From NCBI GenBank assembly GCA_023229575.1, contig JALNYZ010000005.1, positions 148,231 through 212,230 on the forward strand: a stretch of 64,000 nucleotides of DNA, given 5' to 3'. The notes below the pieces were generated by a model, which searched no databases, was not told the origin of the DNA, and was given only the letters and a program-made list of their open reading frames with translations. This document shows, in pieces, positions 1-10,600 of this stretch; positions within the stretch are counted from its first letter, which is position 1; the number at the start of each line of letters is the position of its first letter. The translations under genes were made by a program, and so were the position numbers. This DNA comes from Prolixibacteraceae bacterium. GTDB taxonomy: Bacteria; Bacteroidota; Bacteroidia; Bacteroidales; Prolixibacteraceae.

Positions 1-2
1 AT

Positions 3-350
3 AACGCCGGGTTGTTTGACAAAGCCACAGAACTTGCGCCCAACCAGCTGGCATCTTTCGACCGGACAACAAAAGAAACCAAAGTAAAAAAGGTTGAGAT
101 TAACAATTACATTTTGTGGACAACGGGGTTATTGCAATTTGAAAGCACCGATCTGAGCCGTATTACCAAGCGGCTCGAACGCTATTACAACATTCGTTTT
201 AAGTATGTTGACCCAATGTTAGGTGGTCTGCGTATCTCCGGGAAATTGGAATTAAAAGAGGACAAAGAGGAGATTTGTGAACGTATAGCCAGTGCAGCAT
301 CAGTGAAAATTGTAAATAAAGGAGATAATGTCTTCGAAATTTTAAAATAA
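3..350 (+). CDS. FecR-family anti-sigma factor, C-terminal part
   Basis: The frame is open to the left edge, so this is the C-terminal part of a gene that begins outside the window. The visible ~115 residues match the C-terminal domain (DUF4974 type) of Bacteroidota FecR proteins: a segment ILWTTGLLQFES, then LSRITKRLERYYNIRF and the terminal GLRISGKLEL and VFEILK. The complete FecR at 14680-15876 has the same layout. FecR proteins sit in the inner membrane, hold an ECF sigma factor and release it when the SusC partner binds its glycan. It lies 79 bases upstream of SusC1, so it is the expected regulator of the first locus, with its sigma factor probably just outside the window. Family call from sequence; regulatory role from family knowledge. 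Confidence 0.85.
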   Translation, partial: NAGLFDKATELAPNQLASFDRTTKETKVKKVEINNYILWTTGLLQFESTDLSRITKRLERYYNIRFKYVDPMLGGLRISGKLELKEDKEEICERIASAASVKIVNKGDNVFEILK

Positions 351-351
351 A

Positions 352-383
352 AAACCGGTTGGTGTTCCAGCACCCCCCGGTTT
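352..383 (+). terminator. Weak terminator-like hairpin after fecR
   Basis: An AAACCGG arm at 352-358 pairs with CCGGTTT at 377-383, and GGTG at 361-364 can pair with CACC at 371-374 inside it. The T-run after the stem is short, so this may be an attenuator or a weak terminator between the regulator and SusC1. Confidence 0.35.
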
Positions 384-429
384 CGAGTGTGTTAAACTTT
401 ATTAGTGTATCATTTAACGGTTCAAAGTT

Positions 430-3400
430 ATGAAAAAAAAACGAGAAATCTTGTTCCCGTTTGGGGACGAGATGCGATTAAGAATTAGAAAGATGAAACT
501 AACCCTTCTTATGGTCTTTCTGGTCATGGCCACTTTCGGCAACAGCTTTTCCCAGGTGACACTTTCGCTTCACTTTAACAAGGCCAACATTCAGGAAGTC
601 CTGGGGAGCATAGAGAAAAAAACCGACTACATCTTTTTGTACAAGGACTACATCTTAAATGGCTCACAAGAAATCACAGTCGATTTCCAGGATGCCAAAT
701 TTGAAGAAGTGCTCAAATTCATCTGTGAGCAAAGTAATGTCGATTATGAGGTACATGACCGACAGATTATTCTAAAAGAAAAGGCAAATGTTATGGAGCC
801 ATTGGTTCAGCAACAGCCCAAAAGGAAGGAGATTACTGGAACAGTTAAAGACAACAAAGGGCTTCCGTTGCCTGGTGTAAGTGTCGTCGTGAAAGGAACC
901 ACGACAGGAATTGTTACTGATAAGGATGGAAAATTTACATTATCCGTGCCGCTTGATGCGAAAATACTGGTGTTTTCATTTGTCGGAATGAAAAAGGAAG
1001 AAATAACCCTCACTGCAAATCCAACGGTCAATTTGGTAATGTTGGAAGAAAACGTTGGCATGGATGATGTCGTAGTAATTGGTTACGGTATTCAAAAATT
1101 AACTAAAGTATCAGGTGCGATTTCTACTGTTAAAGCTGCTGATATTATGAAACTAAATCCTGTTAGAATAGAAGAGGCTTTGCAGGGTGGGGCTTCAGGA
1201 GTTACAATAATAGGCAACGGTTCTCCAGGAAGTAAACCATTGGCATTGATAAGAGGGATTCCTTCTTTTACAGGTACTGATCCCGTTGTAATTGTTGATG
1301 GTATTCCACAAACGCTTACTGATTTGAATGCGATCAATCCTGCAGATATAGAATCTGTCAGTGTATTAAAAGATGCTGCGACCACCGCCATTTATGGAGT
1401 AAAAGGTGGAAATGGTGTTATTGTAATAACAACAAAAAGCGGAGGAAAAAATCAAAAAACTCAATTTGGCCTCAATACTAATATTGGGCAACAAGGAGTA
1501 GTAAAAGAAATAGATATGCTAAATGCAACTGAATATGCCACTATAAATAATGAAGGCAGTTTAGTTTCAGGAGGGCAAAAAATCTTCAATGACCCGGCAG
1601 CATTAGGAGTAGGTACAAACTGGCAAGATCAGATATTTCATAAAGCATCTGTTTCTTCGTATAATTTAACTGCTAAAGGTGGTGGCGATAAGATGAGCTA
1701 TTTCATTTCGGGGGGGTATTTAGGACAAGGCGGTATTGTTGCAGGTAGTGATAAATCAAAATTCGAAAGATACAACGCTACAGCCAATTTGATTTTTGAT
1801 TTAACCCCAAAACTAAGGTTAATCCTAAATACCAGCTATGCCCATACACAAAGAAAGACAGTTCCTGAAGGCTCTTTCGGCGCCGTTATAGGTAATGCAT
1901 TAAATTTTGACCCTACAGTGCCAGTTTATAATACTGTACCCAATACAATAGGAACTTACAGATTTAGTAACCTGATAACAAAACAAAATGTAAATCCATT
2001 AGCGCAAATAGATGCTACGCATAATGTATACAATGAGGACAAATTATATGGAAAAGCCGAGTTGCAATATGACGTGCTAAAAAATCTTAAAATAACCTCT
2101 CGTTTGGGTTATGTGAAATGGGAATCACTGGGTAAAATATTTAATCAGCTTGCTTTCTATGGCCCGGCACATGAATTTAGTTCTCTTAATGCCGACGCTA
2201 CGATAAAAGGCACTAACCACAATAGCGTAAATGAAGATGTGAATGCATCCTTTAATTATACCTTTGAAACATTTGCAAATTACAGTTACATTTTTAAAGA
2301 AAAGCATACATTTAATGCTGTGGCTGGTATATCTGCAGCGCAGTTAACAGGTCATCGTTATTATATGACCAGGCAGGATATTCGGGATAATTCCTGGGAC
2401 TGGGCTGATATGATTGCCGCAACAGGAGTTAATTCAGCATCAAATACCAATGCAATTCAAGTAAATAAGTACAAGACCTTAACCCGGAGAAATGCATCCT
2501 ATTTTGGAAGAATTGAATATGACTATGAAGCAAAATATTTAGCTTCATTTTCAGCCCGTCGTGATGGCTCAATGGCTTTTGGTAAAAATAATCGATTTGC
2601 CAATTTTTATGCAGGATCATTGGGTTGGGTGGTAACCAAAGAAGATTTCTTTAAATCGGATGTAATTAATTACCTGAAAATAAGAGGAAGTTACGGTACT
2701 TCAGGTAATGAGAAGGTCGATCCAGTACTAGCTACCGTAAGTATTGGCGGGCCGAATTATGAAGGTGGCGGTACTCCAAACAACAACGGTTATCAATTTG
2801 ACGGGCTTTTAGCATCTGGCGCAACAATTAGCTCATTTGCCAATCCATTCTTGCGATGGGAAAAACAATCTCAACTTGACATTGGGTTTGATGTTACCCT
2901 GTTGAAAAACTTCTCCCTGACTGCTGACTATTTTGATAAGAAAGTAGATGGATTGTTGTTTGTCAGTCCTATTCCTTTCTATGCCGGAACCCTGCCGGCA
3001 ATTTCGTCCAATGTAGGCTCAACAAAAAGCAGCGGCGTTGATTTAACAGTATCATATCATAATTCAGGCGCTAAAGACTTAAAATTCAATACATCAGTCA
3101 CTGTCACATCCGCAAAAAATTTAGTTACTTCGACGAATATCAATGGATCAGCGTTTCTCTCGGGAGGAGGATTAGTTACTCCAAATTATTATCTGGTAAC
3201 AAGATATCAGAAAGGTTATCCTCCAGGATATTTTTACGGCTGGAAAACGGATGGATTGTTTCAAAACGCAGCTCAAATCGCGGCAAGCCCGACTCAAAAT
3301 GCAGTACCTGGAGATATTAAGTATGTAGATGTAAGCGGTCCTAAAGGTATACCGGATGGTAAAATTGATGCTTACGATAGAACACAAATTGGAAACCCTT

Positions 3401-3897
3401 ATCCAAAATTTACTTTGGGTTGGAACTTAGGGTTTGAATACAAAGATTTTGATTTGAGTGTCTTTACATATGCCTCTATTGGTAATGATATTTATATGGG
3501 GGGATATACACGGGGTTTTGTGTATGATAATATGCCTGTATCTGTTTTAAACAGATGGACAGGCGAAGGTTCTACCAATGATGCCAGAAATCCTCGTTAT
3601 ACATTTAAGGATAATAATGAAAACACACGGCCTTCAGATAGGTTTATTGTAAACGGGACATTTGCTAAAATCAAAAATCTGGAAGTTGGATATACCTTGC
3701 CTTCTCCATTGTTAAAGAAAATAGGAATTAGCCAATTAAGGCTTTATTTGCAAGCCAAAAACCTTCATACATTCACCAAATATCCTGGATTTGATCCTGA
3801 AATATCGGACGGCAGCAACATTTTAAATACGGGAGTGGATTTAGGTTTATACCCTCAGTCCAGAACTTATTCAGTTGGATTGAATGTTAAATTTTAA
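430..3897 (+). CDS. SusC-like TonB-dependent outer membrane receptor (SusC1)
   Basis: 1155-residue glycan importer of the outer membrane. After an N-terminal leader with a hydrophobic signal (about residues 22-41, ending NSFSQ) come an STN (secretin/TonB N-terminal) domain at about 45-118, a carboxypeptidase-regulatory-like beta-sandwich at about 134-205 (EITGTVKDNKGLPLPGV), the SusC signature DDVVVIGYG near 217, a plug domain (VVIVDGIP, ESVSVLKDAATTAIYG) and a long beta-barrel ending in the aromatic residue F. The STN domain is expected to contact FecR, so this receptor should transduce signal as well as import. SusD1 starts 18 bases downstream. Substrate is not readable from the sequence; the following enzymes suggest rhamnose/arabinose-containing oligosaccharides. 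Confidence 0.95.
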   Translation: MKKKREILFPFGDEMRLRIRKMKLTLLMVFLVMATFGNSFSQVTLSLHFNKANIQEVLGSIEKKTDYIFLYKDYILNGSQEITVDFQDAKFEEVLKFICEQSNVDYEVHDRQIILKEKANVMEPLVQQQPKRKEITGTVKDNKGLPLPGVSVVVKGTTTGIVTDKDGKFTLSVPLDAKILVFSFVGMKKEEITLTANPTVNLVMLEENVGMDDVVVIGYGIQKLTKVSGAISTVKAADIMKLNPVRIEEALQGGASGVTIIGNGSPGSKPLALIRGIPSFTGTDPVVIVDGIPQTLTDLNAINPADIESVSVLKDAATTAIYGVKGGNGVIVITTKSGGKNQKTQFGLNTNIGQQGVVKEIDMLNATEYATINNEGSLVSGGQKIFNDPAALGVGTNWQDQIFHKASVSSYNLTAKGGGDKMSYFISGGYLGQGGIVAGSDKSKFERYNATANLIFDLTPKLRLILNTSYAHTQRKTVPEGSFGAVIGNALNFDPTVPVYNTVPNTIGTYRFSNLITKQNVNPLAQIDATHNVYNEDKLYGKAELQYDVLKNLKITSRLGYVKWESLGKIFNQLAFYGPAHEFSSLNADATIKGTNHNSVNEDVNASFNYTFETFANYSYIFKEKHTFNAVAGISAAQLTGHRYYMTRQDIRDNSWDWADMIAATGVNSASNTNAIQVNKYKTLTRRNASYFGRIEYDYEAKYLASFSARRDGSMAFGKNNRFANFYAGSLGWVVTKEDFFKSDVINYLKIRGSYGTSGNEKVDPVLATVSIGGPNYEGGGTPNNNGYQFDGLLASGATISSFANPFLRWEKQSQLDIGFDVTLLKNFSLTADYFDKKVDGLLFVSPIPFYAGTLPAISSNVGSTKSSGVDLTVSYHNSGAKDLKFNTSVTVTSAKNLVTSTNINGSAFLSGGGLVTPNYYLVTRYQKGYPPGYFYGWKTDGLFQNAAQIAASPTQNAVPGDIKYVDVSGPKGIPDGKIDAYDRTQIGNPYPKFTLGWNLGFEYKDFDLSVFTYASIGNDIYMGGYTRGFVYDNMPVSVLNRWTGEGSTNDARNPRYTFKDNNENTRPSDRFIVNGTFAKIKNLEVGYTLPSPLLKKIGISQLRLYLQAKNLHTFTKYPGFDPEISDGSNILNTGVDLGLYPQSRTYSVGLNVKF

Positions 3898-3915
3898 ACT
3901 ATAAAAAAAGTCAGT

Positions 3916-5409
3916 ATGAAAACTATTAAAATAATAACAGGGTTAGCCTTGTTTATAACATTGTGTACAGGCTGTAATAAATATCTTGATTTTAATCCAC
4001 ATTCGGAGTATAAGGTAACGGAATTGGATTTTCTAAAAACAGAGGCCGATTACAGACAAATGGCTGTGAGTTGTTATAGCCCAATGCAATGGATCACTCA
4101 TCAGCCGCTTATTTATGGGGATCTTGCTACTACCAATTCAGTATCCGGGGGCAATAGCGCCACAGATCAGAATATACTTCAAAATATAGATGATTATACT
4201 TTAACTTCTGCAACACAAAATGCAGAAGCAGTAAATTTATGGCGATTTACCTATGAAGGAATTAACAGGGTGAACTATATGGTGCAACATAAAGATCAGA
4301 ATCCTACAGGTTTAAAAATAGACTTTGCCGGGAAAGATGCTTTGTATGGTGAACTCTTTTTTATAAGGGCTTACGAATATTTTATGTTAGTCAGGAATTT
4401 TGGGGATGCAATAGTATTTACAGATAAAAGAGTAGAAATTAGTGATTTTGGAAAGATGAAAAGAGTCCCTAAGGCTGAAGTATATAAACAAATAGAAATT
4501 GATTTAAATGCGGCTATAGCTGTATTGCCAACTACTCCGGCCCAGAAAGGCAGGATTACCAAATATGCGGCTCAGGCTTTGTTGGGAAAAATTTTACTTT
4601 ATGAAAATAAGATACCTGAGGCTGCAGCTATGCTGGAGAATGTGATTAATGGCTCGTTTAGCTTGGTGACTAATTTTGGAAGCCAGTTTCTGCTGGCAGG
4701 CGAGAATGGTCCTGAATCCGTCTTCGAAGTTCAGTATTCAAATGATTCCCCTTACTGGAATTGGGCTGGTCGAAATTCCGGCCAAGGAAATTATGCAGTA
4801 TGGGAAATGGGGGTTGTTGGAATTAGAGGAGCTGCCGGCATGCCTTATGCAGACGGAGGGGGATATAATTTACCCACCAAAGAGTTATATAATGCATATG
4901 CTCCGGGTGATCAAAGAAGAGACGCCACCTGTTTTGATATAGAGGCCTATAAACTGGCAAATCCTGCTTTGAATGTTACATATACTATTGTGCCGTATAA
5001 ACATACCGGTTATTTTAGTAAAAAATACCTGCCAATGTTAGGAGAAACGAGCGGACAGCCTCAGCTAAACTATGGAAACAATATTCGGACCATCCGATTT
5101 GCTGATGTTTTATTAATGGCTGCCGAAGCCAATGTTGCTGCAAATGCTGCAAAAGCCCAGGGTTATTTAGATAGGGTTAGGGACAGGGCATTTGGTGATG
5201 CTTTACATCGCGTACCAGCTACGAAACAGTCTATTTTGGATGAACGAAGATTGGAATTGGCTATGGAAGGAGAATATTTTTACGATTTAGTAAGAACTGG
5301 ACAGGCGGCATCAAAAATTCCGGGTTTTAAAGCCGGTAAAAATGAAGTATTTCCAATTCCATGGGAAGACGTTGATAATTTCGGGGTGACTCAAAACCCG
5401 GGCTATTAA
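3916..5409 (+). CDS. SusD/RagB-like glycan-binding lipoprotein (SusD1)
   Basis: 497-residue surface lipoprotein that caps SusC1 and captures oligosaccharides. A type II signal peptide ends in LCTGC with the lipidated cysteine at residue 20, followed by NKYLDFNPHSEY. The TPR-like helical core includes ALYGELFFIRAYEYFMLVRNFGD, a very typical SusD stretch (shown here only as a landmark), and the C-terminal part has ERRLELAMEGEYFYDLVRTG and the ending FPIPWEDVDNF...QNPGY. The gene is 18 bases after SusC1 and is followed by a strong hairpin terminator, so the receptor pair can be transcribed without the enzymes. Confidence 0.95.
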   Translation: MKTIKIITGLALFITLCTGCNKYLDFNPHSEYKVTELDFLKTEADYRQMAVSCYSPMQWITHQPLIYGDLATTNSVSGGNSATDQNILQNIDDYTLTSATQNAEAVNLWRFTYEGINRVNYMVQHKDQNPTGLKIDFAGKDALYGELFFIRAYEYFMLVRNFGDAIVFTDKRVEISDFGKMKRVPKAEVYKQIEIDLNAAIAVLPTTPAQKGRITKYAAQALLGKILLYENKIPEAAAMLENVINGSFSLVTNFGSQFLLAGENGPESVFEVQYSNDSPYWNWAGRNSGQGNYAVWEMGVVGIRGAAGMPYADGGGYNLPTKELYNAYAPGDQRRDATCFDIEAYKLANPALNVTYTIVPYKHTGYFSKKYLPMLGETSGQPQLNYGNNIRTIRFADVLLMAAEANVAANAAKAQGYLDRVRDRAFGDALHRVPATKQSILDERRLELAMEGEYFYDLVRTGQAASKIPGFKAGKNEVFPIPWEDVDNFGVTQNPGY

Positions 5410-5441
5410 TTATCACGAATAAAGTTTTATATAACTAAGTT

Positions 5442-5479
5442 AAAGTGGAGGAGTCATGCAATGCCTCCTCCACTTTTTT
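5442..5479 (+). terminator. Rho-independent terminator after SusD1
   Basis: A perfect 12-base inverted repeat (AAAGTGGAGGAG at 5442-5453, CTCCTCCACTTT at 5465-5476) with an 11-base loop is followed by Ts to 5479. It separates the receptor pair from the enzymes, so the enzymes probably have their own promoter in 5480-5643. I could not identify a convincing promoter there. Confidence 0.8.
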
Positions 5480-5643
5480 CTTTATATATAACTGGTTAAC
5501 AGTCTTTAAGCTCTACTGAATTCACTGGAAATAAAGATTTTCAGCTTTTGGTTTTTGTTGGTCCCCTGCAGGAGAAACCACATAAGAAGAGTAAATATAT
5601 TATTGTAATAATACTGGTTTCAATAAGTCAAAACTCCTAGATC

Positions 5644-7584
5644 ATGAAATTGTTGATTTCTTTCGCCTTGATTATTGCACTCATGCCTTTCGAGGTTCAA
5701 TCACAGGAATCCCTGCAAAAATTATATCCTGTCAATTTCTCTCAGGTAAATATTACGGACCCTTTTTGGAATGGAAGGATGACTGCAGTTGCGACAAAAA
5801 CATTGGATGCATGTATTCTATTTTCTGAAATAAAGACTGGCCGAATCCGGAATTTTGAAAAAGCTGCCGCTCGTAGTGGAAAACATGAAGGCATTTATTA
5901 TGATGACTCTGATGTTTACAAAGCTATAGAAGCGATGGCATATTCATTAAAGGACAATCCTAACCCTTTAATTGAAAAAAAAGCGGATGAATGGATTGAT
6001 AAAATTGCTGTAGCCCAATTGCCGGATGGATACCTGAATACTTATTTTGAACTGACTGATATTTCGAAACGCTGGACAGAAATAGGTAAGCATGAAGATT
6101 ATTGTGCAGGCCACCTGATTGAAGCGGGAATTGCCTATCATAACGCTACTGGTAAAAGAAAATTGCTGGATGTGGCCATTAAATTTGCTAATCATATTGA
6201 TACTTTTTTGCGAAAAAGCAATCGCCAATGGTTTAGCGGCCATCAGGAAATAGAGTTGGCACTCATTAAATTGTATCACCTTACAAATGACAGGAAATAT
6301 CTTGAATTGGCACAATGGTATCTGGAACAGAGAGGCAAGGGTTACGGGAATGGGAATCAGGATTATTGGCAAAACAGTCTACCGGTAAAAGATCAGAAAC
6401 AAATTGTTGGACATGCTGTAAGAGCAATGTACATGTACACAGGAGTGGCGGATGTTGCCGTAATTACCAATGATTCGGGATATATTAAAGCGATGAATTC
6501 CATCTGGGAAGATGTAGTGTATCGTAACATGTATATCACTGGTGGTATCGGTGCACAGGGAACAAATGAAGGTTTCGGAACTGACTATGATTTACCTAAT
6601 GAGAATGCGTATTGTGAGACCTGCGCCTCGGTTGGTATGGTTTTCTGGAATCAACGCATGAACATGCTTACAGGTGATGCCAAATACATTGATATACTTG
6701 AAAGAAGTTTGTACAATGGTGCATTAGATGGACTATCTCTTGGTGGTGATAGGTTTTTATATGAAAACCCTTTGGCATCATCTGGCAAATCTCAACGCAG
6801 CGAATGGTTTAATACTGCCTGCTGCCCATCGAATATTGCAAGGCTTGTATGTTCTTTAGGAAATTATATTTATTGCCAATCTGCAAATGCAGCATGGGTT
6901 AACTTGTATATCGGCAGTGAAGTAAAACTGCCGGTTGAAAAACAGTTTTTTTGTTTATCGATGCAAACTTCTTATCCCTGGAAGGGAAATACCACCATTA
7001 ACATTACTGGGGCGCCAAAAAAAACATACCAACTTAGGCTGCGTATTCCGGGCTGGTTAAAAGAACCTGCGCCAGGCGGTCTATATTTTTATACCACTCA
7101 GCAACACAACGCATCCATCGAAATTTCTATCAATGGTAAATCAGTATCTTTTCGTGAAGAGCTGGGGTATGCCGTAATTGATCGCAAGTGGACAAAAGGG
7201 GATTTGATTGAAATCAGTACACCAATGGAAATTCATAGAATTGCCAGTCGGGCTGAATTAAAACAAAACAATAACCGTTCAGCCTTGCAATATGGCCCAA
7301 TGGTTTATTGTGTCGAAGGGGCCGATAATAACCAGCAAGCCTGGAATTTTATTCTTCCAGTTGACACAAGTCTTCATATTCAATATGAACCAGGATTACT
7401 GGGTGGCGTAAATACAATATCCTTGGAGGCGAAAATTATCGCTCCAAGTGCTGATGGTCAAATGGTACAGGTCATTAATAAGCCCCTCAAAGCTATACCG
7501 TATTTTGCGTGGAATAATCGTGGTGCCAATGAAATGCAGGTATGGTTACCTACTTCTTTTGGAGATTTAAAGGCTAACCGGTAA
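5644..7584 (+). CDS. GH127-family (DUF1680) beta-L-arabinofuranosidase-like secreted enzyme
   Basis: 646 residues with a cleavable signal peptide (EVQSQ near residue 21). It carries the GH127 layout of an (alpha/alpha)6 barrel followed by beta domains. Putative zinc/catalytic residues can be placed by comparison with HypBA1 (E322, C340, C417, C418): E309 in TNEGFG, C327 in CETCASVG, and C393-C394 in TACCPSN. The E-to-C spacing of 18 equals that of HypBA1. In the family a zinc-bound cysteine is the nucleophile that removes beta-linked L-arabinofuranose, and some members act on other pentoses or sugar acids. First gene after the SusD1 terminator, 38 bases before the GH106 gene. Family call is firm; exact linkage is inference. 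Confidence 0.9.
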   Translation: MKLLISFALIIALMPFEVQSQESLQKLYPVNFSQVNITDPFWNGRMTAVATKTLDACILFSEIKTGRIRNFEKAAARSGKHEGIYYDDSDVYKAIEAMAYSLKDNPNPLIEKKADEWIDKIAVAQLPDGYLNTYFELTDISKRWTEIGKHEDYCAGHLIEAGIAYHNATGKRKLLDVAIKFANHIDTFLRKSNRQWFSGHQEIELALIKLYHLTNDRKYLELAQWYLEQRGKGYGNGNQDYWQNSLPVKDQKQIVGHAVRAMYMYTGVADVAVITNDSGYIKAMNSIWEDVVYRNMYITGGIGAQGTNEGFGTDYDLPNENAYCETCASVGMVFWNQRMNMLTGDAKYIDILERSLYNGALDGLSLGGDRFLYENPLASSGKSQRSEWFNTACCPSNIARLVCSLGNYIYCQSANAAWVNLYIGSEVKLPVEKQFFCLSMQTSYPWKGNTTINITGAPKKTYQLRLRIPGWLKEPAPGGLYFYTTQQHNASIEISINGKSVSFREELGYAVIDRKWTKGDLIEISTPMEIHRIASRAELKQNNNRSALQYGPMVYCVEGADNNQQAWNFILPVDTSLHIQYEPGLLGGVNTISLEAKIIAPSADGQMVQVINKPLKAIPYFAWNNRGANEMQVWLPTSFGDLKANR

Positions 7585-7622
7585 TTGATTAAGAATGAAA
7601 AATTTAACTGAAAGTAAAAAGT

Positions 7623-10600
7623 ATGAAATCATTTAAAATCTATATTCTGTTCCTCTTTTTTTCACTACCAATATCAGTGAGTTTTGCACAGAATACCTTA
7701 AATAGTTCCGAATTCCTATCGCCTCCAAACTCGACGAAAGTGAATACCTGGTGGCATTGGATCAGCGGGAACATCACCAAAGATGGCATTACCAAAGATT
7801 TGGAGTCGATGAAACAACAAGGCGTTTCGCAGGCAACGATTCTAAATATTGGGGATCAGACAACGTGGTTTAATCCCAAAACGTATGTTCCGGTGCCAAT
7901 TAAATTTAATTCGGACGATTGGTACAAAATGTTTCAATGGGCCTTAAAAGAAGCCAATCGGTTGGATATAAAAATTGGTGTTCAAAATTGCGATGGCTGG
8001 AGTACAAGTGGCGGTCCGTGGATTTCGCCGGAATTATCGATGAAAAAATATACATGGTCAAAATCAATCTTTGATGGAGGCCAAGTTTTAAACACTCAAC
8101 TGCCACAGCCTGCAGCAGTCAATAATTTTTACCGCGACGTGGCTGTTGTGGCTTATCCAATTGATGAGAAACAAAATTCAATTCAGAAACCCAGGGTAAA
8201 TATTGACATCAATAAGGTCTCTACCGGAGCAAAACTTAATGATGGAAATCCGAATAGCAAAATCGCAATTAACAAAGGGGACCTGATTAATTTCACGTTT
8301 GAAACAGATGTCGATGCCTGTAAAATATCATTGTTTAGAACTGTGGTGTTTACATGGGGAAATTTAGACAAGGTGATCAGTCAGTTTGTGCTTTCCTCCT
8401 CTGTTGATGGAAAGGTATATACAAAAATTTCTGAGTTGGAATTTGCCGGTGTCAACAAAATAAATACTCTTACTTTCCCTGCCACTAAGGCAAAATACTT
8501 TCAAATCGAATGCAAAAAAGGGAATAATGAGGTGGCCGAGCTTGAAATTCTTAGAGCAAATGAAATGCCGGCTTATTCACCCCAGGTTTCGTTTTTGCTG
8601 GAAAAAACTGCCTTTCTAACTCCTGCTCGTGAAAATGCTTTTGACACACCCTTAAAAAATAATGGATGCGGAATAGCTGAAAATTCGATCATCGATCTTT
8701 CAGGGTATATGTCGCCTGATGGAATACTGAAATGGAAGGCCCCCAAAGGTCGTTGGCAGATTATCAGGTTTGGCTATACCACTACCGGAGTTACTAATTC
8801 TCCGGCAACTTCCGAAGGAATTGGTTTGGAAGTAGATAAAATGGATACGACGGCCCTAAACATTCACTTCAATAGTTTTGCAGGCAAATTGCTCCAGTCT
8901 GCAGGGGCATTCAAAGGAAATACTTTTAAGTTTTTACTGATTGATAGTTGGGAATGTGAATTTCAGAACTGGACTAAAAATTTTCCTGAAGAATTTAAAA
9001 ATCGCAGGGGTTACAACATTCTGCCGTGGATTCCGGTTTTATGTGGTGACTTTGTTGGGACTCCACAGCTTTCAGACGCTTTTATTCACGACTTTCGCAA
9101 AACGATTGCTGACCTTATCGATCAAAATTATTACAAACAATTTAGTAAGCTATGCCATAGAAATCAATTGGAATTGCATGCCGAAGTAGTCTATGGTAAC
9201 AACGCCATGTATCCTCCATTGGATATTTTAAAATCGAATAGCCATATTGATTTGCCGATGACTGAATTTTGGGCCAATCCAAATTCGAACGGAATTCCTG
9301 AATATGCACCTGAAATCAGGCCAACGGTTTACTTTCCGCCTTATGCTGCCTTGGCCGACAAAAAGCAAATTATTGGATCAGAGGCCTATACTGGCTATGC
9401 AGATTACTCCGATTCACCAGCCAACTTAAAACCTTTTGGCGACGCTGCCTACTGTTCAGGAATCAACCAGATGATCTTGCATAGTTATGTACATCAGCCA
9501 TTGGATAAAAAACCCGGGGCAACCTTAAGTGGGTTTGGCAGCACATTTAACCGGAATAATCCGTGGTGGGAATATGCACAAGGCTGGATGACTTACCAGG
9601 CACGTGTTCAATATGTATTGCAAAAAGGTGAACCGGTTGTCGATGTGCTATTTTATGTTGGCGATCAATTTCCACAATATTATAGTTTTAGCAAAAGCAT
9701 CGTCAACGATTTACCTTATGGATTTCAAGCCAATGCCTGTAATTTCGATATGTTGACAGATGCTAAAGTCAATGGAGGCAAACTTTCTTTTGGTGGGCTA
9801 CAGACTTTTCCGATTCTTACTTTACCCGGGCTTACAATAATGGATTTTGTTACGTTAAAGCGAATTGCCGAATTGGTGAAAGAAGGAGTTGTCGTTTTAG
9901 GGCCAAAGCCTCTGGAAATGTTATCGGTTTCGGATATCAAAACTCGCACAGCAGAATTTAATCAACTGGCCAATTCACTTTGGGGCAATTCAACCGAAAA
10001 TCAATATGGAAAAGGAAAAGTGATTTCAGGAAAATCAATTGGCGAAGTATTAAAACAGCTCAAAGTAGTTCCCGATTTTACGACCAATATGCACGATCCG
10101 AAAGAGATCATGTTCATCCATAAAAAGTTGGGAGATACTGATGCTTATTTTGTTTTTAATCAACAAGCCCGAAGCCTTAACCGCGAATTGATCTTCCGCA
10201 TAGTAGGTAAAACTCCCGAAATCTGGAATTCTGAAAATGGTTCTATAACAAAGCCTGCAATTTATTCCATAGAGAAGAATCAAACCCGGATACCGGTTAG
10301 TTTTAAACCTCACGAATCTAAAATATTTGTATTTAGAAATGGCGCCCCCGATCATTTCATTACAAAAGTTTCGTTGGAAGGAAAACCAATCTTTCCACAG
10401 CAACAACTGGCTGATACTACCCTAGCAATTCCGCAGGCCTCCTTCAGCAAAAGCAAATTTGGTTTTACATCCAATCTGAGCGGAGAATATTCATTCACAA
10501 TCAATGACAATCGGATAGTTAAGACGAATTTGGTTCAGACTAAGATCGAACCAATTGATGATTTTAAAGCAACGATTGAATTTTTCCCGATATCGGATGA

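Noticed and set aside
5968..6372. 134-codon minus-strand frame inside the GH127 gene
   Set aside because: Antisense shadow of a conserved enzyme; no start signal or recognisable domain.
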